From positions 1 through 18,792 of the forward strand of contig CAZGJQ010000033.1 in NCBI GenBank assembly GCA_964525815.1: a stretch of 18,792 bases of DNA, written 5' to 3'. Position numbers and translations under genes: made by a program. Under the pieces are notes generated by a model. It was not told the DNA's origin. It worked only from the letters and a program-made list of their open reading frames with translations, and ran no database searches. This DNA comes from UBA1049 sp964525815. GTDB lineage: Bacteria > Bacillota > Clostridia > Oscillospirales > CAG-382. This document shows, in pieces, positions 15,355 to 18,792 of this stretch. How positions within the stretch are numbered: the stretch's first letter is position 1; every line of letters starts with the position of its first letter.

Positions 15355-15441
15355 TGGTGCCGGTGATGGGGGTCGAACCCATACGGTATCGCTACCACTG
15401 GATTTTGAGTCCAGCACGTCTGCCAATTCCATCACACCGGC
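15355..15441 (-). tRNA. tRNA-Leu (anticodon CAA)
   Basis: 87 nt including an encoded 3' CCA (15355-15357). The acceptor stem GCCGGTG pairs with CACCGGC. The anticodon stem CTGGA/TCCAG holds the loop CTCAAAA, giving anticodon CAA, which reads UUG leucine codons. A long variable arm (TGGTAGCGATACCG region) fits class II tRNA-Leu, and the T-loop GGTTCGACCCC is canonical. A good promoter lies just upstream. Confidence 0.97.
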
Positions 15442-15456
15442 GTTTGGACTGGCAGT

Positions 15457-15485
15457 ATTGTATCATACTTAATGCGCTTTTTCAA
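15457..15485 (-). promoter_or_regulatory. Promoter of tRNA-Leu
   Basis: On the minus strand TTGAAA (15480-15485), a 17-bp spacer and TACAAT (15457-15462); the -10 is about 15 nt before the mature tRNA 5' end at 15441, so the leader would be only a few nucleotides. Confidence 0.75.
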
Positions 15486-15520
15486 TAGGATATTAAAATA
15501 TTTTTCTTGTCTTATCCGGT

Positions 15521-18067
15521 TCAGTCGGTTATATTTATTTTCACCTCATAAATAACCCTGTCGGCGCCTGTAACCATAACCTCGACATAGAAGCTGTCCT
15601 CACCCACAAAGTCTCCGTACGGTGTATAAGTGAATCTTCCGTCTGTATTGAACTTAAGCGAGCCGTATCTGGTCGAATAGGAAAGAGTGGTGCTTATTCC
15701 CTCTATTCCAAGCTTTTTACTGGTACTCTCCCCTTTTTTGCCTTCAAAGACCTCGTCCGAAACCTCCTCGCTGGTTGTAAAGGCAAGAGTTCCCTTAACA
15801 AAACGGTAATTAAGCTCATATAGCTGTCTACCGAGCAGCGTATTTGCTGTACATGACTTAAAATATGGCTGGCTGTAATAATACATATGGCAGGCATTCA
15901 TATAGCCGTAGTCCACTCCGCCCTTAAGATAAGCTATGTACCTTTGGAGATAATCCAGCTCTGTAACCGCATTCGGTTCCACCTCCATTTCCACGCCGTA
16001 GCCGATGCTTCTCGCCATAGCCACAGTTTGTGGTATCGCCGTATCATTATGGTTCCAAAAGTAATAGGAGGGCTGTAAAATCACAAGGTCGAACCCCAAA
16101 TTATGCCAATCATAGAAGCCGGATGCATGATAATAGGGGCAAGCCATCATTATATAATCTCCGCTCTCGTGCGCCTTGTCTGTGGTATGGCGAATTGCGG
16201 CGGGCAGATGCAAGTCCTTATATCTTACAACCTCGTCATGCCAGTAGAACCCCGCGAGCTCAAGGTTTGAGTAACCGGCGGCATTAAAACGGGCTATGTA
16301 CTCCTCGATTTGCCAATCCATAACCTTTTTCTTGTCCTCGAGTCTGCTCAGGTCCTCGTCTATACCGTCGCCGTCGATGTCCCCGAACTCCGTGAAGCTC
16401 TCACTCGGTAGGAAAAGAGTAAGGATAACCCTCGCTTTGAAGTTTTCTATTCCGAGCGTATCTCCGACCTTTACGGCTGCGGAGTTAAGAGCATCGAGAT
16501 TCTTCTCTTCTTCAAACAAGCGATCGAAATATTTCCTCCAGTAATCTGCCTTAGACCATTCGGTGGTTTGACCGCCGCCCAGGAAAATAAAGGTATCGAA
16601 ATATGTATCGGTTATGTTGCCCTCTCTGTCATGATAGCCGAGCACACTTAAGCATTGCTCCTCATTGAAGCTAAGAATTTGCTCCGGGTTATCCAGAGTA
16701 CTCACATAGGCATGATACATAAGCAGAGCGTCGCTTATACCGTTGGCATCCTCCGGTACGGGGAATCTGCCCGTAAAAAACCTTGTATTCCCTTTTTCGG
16801 AAACAGGTGTTGCTCCTTCTGCGGACTTTGTGCCAAATATCTCTATCTCATCAAAGCGGGTATGTCCCTCCACATCAAAAAAGACAGCAACAAACCTTGA
16901 GCGGTATTTCGTATCAAACATATCCTCTAAGGTTATAAATGTACCGTTTTGCTCATTACCATCCCGAATCCCGTCCCTGCGATAAATAACATCCCAGACC
17001 GTACCGTTCTCAGAGGAATAAACCAAAAAAGAATCCGGTAGCATGACGGCAGCGGTAGTAAATACGGGAAAGCTGATCTTAAACCCCATAATCGCCGATG
17101 TTTTTTCTAAATCAAAAATGAATAATCTGCCGTCTGTGTTGGAAATTGCGGATGCGCTACGAAACAACGCCGGATCCGAATAGCTGTTGCTCTTTGCATA
17201 TTCTCCGTCGGTAATCTTATAAATGTCACTCTTGGGTGAGTTCCCGTCCCCTTCGGATACATCCGCCTTCATAGAAAATACCTCCGGGGTTCTGCCGAGC
17301 ACAAGGTTCTGCTCCGTGTTGTAATCCTCCTCGCTCTCATCCCAAAACACAGGTTCGGTTACCTCCTCGGGCAGCTTACCATCATATAAGGGACTGTATT
17401 CCATTAAAATATCTTCAATCTTATTATCGCCGTATGCAAATACGCTCACCTCGTCTATATACGCATAGCCCGTTTTATCGCTGTGTACGGAAAATCGTAT
17501 ATGCGAGGCAGCCACACCGCCCGAAAGGCTCAGCTCAAAAACCTTTGAGGGCGTGCCTGAGTCTAAGGTAATTCTGTTCATCAAGCCTATTTCCGTAAAT
17601 TCATTACCATCATCCGAAATAAACACCCTAATCTCATCAGCAGAAAAAACAGTCTCTCTGATTATCTGGAGCATATTCACCCTGAATGTACAGATATCCT
17701 CCGTTTTTTCACCAAGGTCTACTGTTATACTAACCTCTTTATTCTCAGCAAGGCTGTAGACAGCCCAGCCTGCCGCCTCCTTCTCTGATTCGGCAAAAAT
17801 TCCGTCGGTAAGAATACCTTCCTCGTTTTCCTTATACTCTCCCGTGCTTGTATAGCTCTTGCCCTCGCTTATACACACAAGCTCCCTGCTCCGATTCAGC
17901 TCGGATACATAAACGCTGTCTATTTTTTCTTTTATAAAAGCCTGACCTTGGTCGGAAGAGCTCTCCTCCTGTCCGTTATTTTTTTCGCAACCGGCAAAAA
18001 CGCTTATAATAATCAGGATGCATAAAAAAATCACAGCTACTTTAACCGATTTTTTTGTTGCTTTCAT
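15521..18067 (-). CDS. Surface lipoprotein with two discoidin-like domains, DUF4855 and an Ig-like end
   Basis: 848 aa from ATG 18067, chosen because AAAGG lies 8 nt upstream and the signal peptide begins there. An in-frame ATG at 18118 would add 17 residues before the signal and overlap the upstream gene. The lipobox VFAGC places Cys27 as the lipid anchor. Two discoidin-like regions (about 45-215 and 250-430) precede DUF4855 (about 440-775). A short VCBS/Ig-like module with FNTDGRFTYTPYGDFVG closes the protein. DUF4855 has DIDGDG (563-568), FYWHDE (Glu612) and GVEME (Glu693, Glu695). These match the paralogue at 1932-4058, including a 49-residue step from the loop to the FYWxxE glutamate. 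I infer an extracellular glycan-binding, possibly glycan-cleaving protein; DUF4855 activity is unknown to me. The gene follows a glycoside-hydrolase-like gene by 20 nt, so both are likely one operon. No clear terminator is seen after it. Confidence 0.88.
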   Translation of the reverse strand: MKATKKSVKVAVIFLCILIIISVFAGCEKNNGQEESSSDQGQAFIKEKIDSVYVSELNRSRELVCISEGKSYTSTGEYKENEEGILTDGIFAESEKEAAGWAVYSLAENKEVSITVDLGEKTEDICTFRVNMLQIIRETVFSADEIRVFISDDGNEFTEIGLMNRITLDSGTPSKVFELSLSGGVAASHIRFSVHSDKTGYAYIDEVSVFAYGDNKIEDILMEYSPLYDGKLPEEVTEPVFWDESEEDYNTEQNLVLGRTPEVFSMKADVSEGDGNSPKSDIYKITDGEYAKSNSYSDPALFRSASAISNTDGRLFIFDLEKTSAIMGFKISFPVFTTAAVMLPDSFLVYSSENGTVWDVIYRRDGIRDGNEQNGTFITLEDMFDTKYRSRFVAVFFDVEGHTRFDEIEIFGTKSAEGATPVSEKGNTRFFTGRFPVPEDANGISDALLMYHAYVSTLDNPEQILSFNEEQCLSVLGYHDREGNITDTYFDTFIFLGGGQTTEWSKADYWRKYFDRLFEEEKNLDALNSAAVKVGDTLGIENFKARVILTLFLPSESFTEFGDIDGDGIDEDLSRLEDKKKVMDWQIEEYIARFNAAGYSNLELAGFYWHDEVVRYKDLHLPAAIRHTTDKAHESGDYIMMACPYYHASGFYDWHNLGFDLVILQPSYYFWNHNDTAIPQTVAMARSIGYGVEMEVEPNAVTELDYLQRYIAYLKGGVDYGYMNACHMYYYSQPYFKSCTANTLLGRQLYELNYRFVKGTLAFTTSEEVSDEVFEGKKGESTSKKLGIEGISTTLSYSTRYGSLKFNTDGRFTYTPYGDFVGEDSFYVEVMVTGADRVIYEVKINITD

Positions 18068-18087
18068 ATTCAGAACCTTTCTTTTAT

Positions 18088-18792
18088 TTATTTTTTCTTG
18101 AGCAGAATTATACCACATTTGGAATAAGCAATTCTAATATAGCAGCGTGCGGTATCCAGCGCTTCACTTACAGAATCCTCACCCTCAATGCAGTTAAATT
18201 CTACAATATCCGCATAAAAATCAGTCTTTAGCTCACAAAGAGTTTTTCCGTCGCAGGCGTAAGCAATAAGGCACATATCATCCTTGTAAAAAACCTTTGC
18301 CGTCAGCTCCTCGCTCTTTTCACCTATACCCTTTTCGTCCGCAAAAACAAACCCCTTATATTTATTCCTCCATATTTTTTTCAGCTCTATTACCTTTTTT
18401 AGATAGGAAAGCTGTCGTTCATCGCCGAAAAAGCTGTTGTCCTCCTCAAGGTCATATATCCAAAGATACATGTCGGTTACAAACGCCTTGTTTATCATAT
18501 CCGAGGAACGCTGCGCCACATGGACCGGGCGCATTGCGAGGTTCTCCTTGGGATAAACCATATCAACCAGTCTATGATTAGGGAAGGTATAGCGATATAG
18601 CTCCGGGAACGCACCTATTGCCAGATGAAAAAAGGTGGAAACCAGGCTTCCGTTGACAAGATTCCCATAAAAATCACCGCAGCCCTCCGTTATAATGGAA
18701 ATAGAGTCGCCGCTTACGGTCTTTATTTGATTCGCTTCTTTAAGCAAGGAAATATATCCGTCGCACCAGCCGTCCGCAGGATGCTTGTGAAG
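18088..18792 (-). CDS. Glycoside-hydrolase-like protein (DUF6259-like), C-terminal part only
   Basis: Partial: the last 234 codons are present and the frame is open across the right edge, so the N-terminus lies outside. The visible part starts HPADGWCDGYISLLKEANQ and continues SISIITEGCGDFYGNL, which recalls the late strands of the TIM barrel in DUF6259-type/alpha-amylase-like hydrolases, where TTEGC carries an acidic residue. A beta-rich C-terminal region follows and ends in a short basic tail. A TTG at 18747 could be read as a start but sits in the middle of the conserved fold and has no ribosome site, so it is not used. The DUF4855 lipoprotein begins 20 nt after its stop, so the two probably act together on a carbohydrate. 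The family assignment is from memory of motifs and is moderate. Confidence 0.7.
   Translation of the reverse strand, partial: LHKHPADGWCDGYISLLKEANQIKTVSGDSISIITEGCGDFYGNLVNGSLVSTFFHLAIGAFPELYRYTFPNHRLVDMVYPKENLAMRPVHVAQRSSDMINKAFVTDMYLWIYDLEEDNSFFGDERQLSYLKKVIELKKIWRNKYKGFVFADEKGIGEKSEELTAKVFYKDDMCLIAYACDGKTLCELKTDFYADIVEFNCIEGEDSVSEALDTARCYIRIAYSKCGIILLKKK

Noticed and set aside
15355..15441. tRNA-Leu as an integration site
   Set aside because: I see no direct repeat of the tRNA 3' end elsewhere in the window, and no integrase or phage gene.
18068..18118. Upstream ATG for the DUF4855 lipoprotein
   Set aside because: It would overlap the preceding gene and put 17 residues before the signal peptide; the ATG at 18067 has a proper ribosome site.
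18088..18747. The hydrolase-like gene as a complete 219-aa protein starting at TTG 18747
   Set aside because: The frame is open to the window edge and the conserved-looking HPADGW segment lies upstream of that TTG, so the gene is truncated by the window.

Overview
The window looks like the chromosome of a low-to-mid GC Gram-positive bacterium, probably a gut-type clostridium (Clostridia, Oscillospirales/Ruminococcaceae-like). The reasons are strong Shine-Dalgarno sites, sigma-A-type promoters, lipobox lipoproteins, the nnrD-lipoprotein-alr gene order, and protein families (DUF4855, DUF4914, DUF2294/MpsC) that I associate with such genomes. The lineage is an inference from gene content. Coding density is high: no gap exceeds 300 bases, and I see no insertion sequence, prophage or CRISPR array.

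Left third (1-6769, all minus strand). Reading in the direction of transcription, the first genes are an acyl-CoA synthetase-like AMP-forming ligase, a lipid-anchored SGNH hydrolase, and a membrane-anchored surface protein with a discoidin-like domain, a DUF4855 domain and an Ig-like domain. These three are tightly packed, with a 15-nt gap and then a 4-nt ATGA overlap. After a weak hairpin and a new promoter come a dCMP/cytidine deaminase-family enzyme and the first 436 codons of a fusion between a GlmU-like nucleotidyltransferase and a galactokinase-type GHMP kinase. The fusion starts at GTG and runs off the left edge.

Middle (6901-13857, all plus strand). A divergent promoter region serves a Cys-rich protein of unknown function. 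Next is a compact cell-envelope/repair operon: nnrD (NAD(P)HX repair), a small lipoprotein, and alr (D-alanine supply), with a 4-nt overlap between the last two. Then, from a near-consensus promoter, comes a small MpsC-like (DUF2294) protein, a hairpin-plus-U-tract element, a DUF4914 protein of the PEP-carboxykinase-like P-loop class, and a DUF3360 SulP/NCS2-like membrane transporter. This second group is poorly understood and is the best candidate here for an undescribed functional module.

Right third (13875-18792, minus strand). A GNAT acetyltransferase and an aminoglycoside 6-adenylyltransferase-like protein form a two-gene operon with its own promoter and a palindrome at the expected transcription start. 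Upstream lie a strong hairpin and a tRNA-Leu(CAA) gene with encoded CCA. Beyond that are a second DUF4855 protein, this time a lipoprotein, and the C-terminal part of a glycoside-hydrolase-like protein that enters from the right edge.

Two DUF4855 surface proteins therefore flank the housekeeping genes. They share a putative calcium loop and putative catalytic glutamates at nearly identical spacing, which suggests related extracellular carbohydrate-active enzymes.
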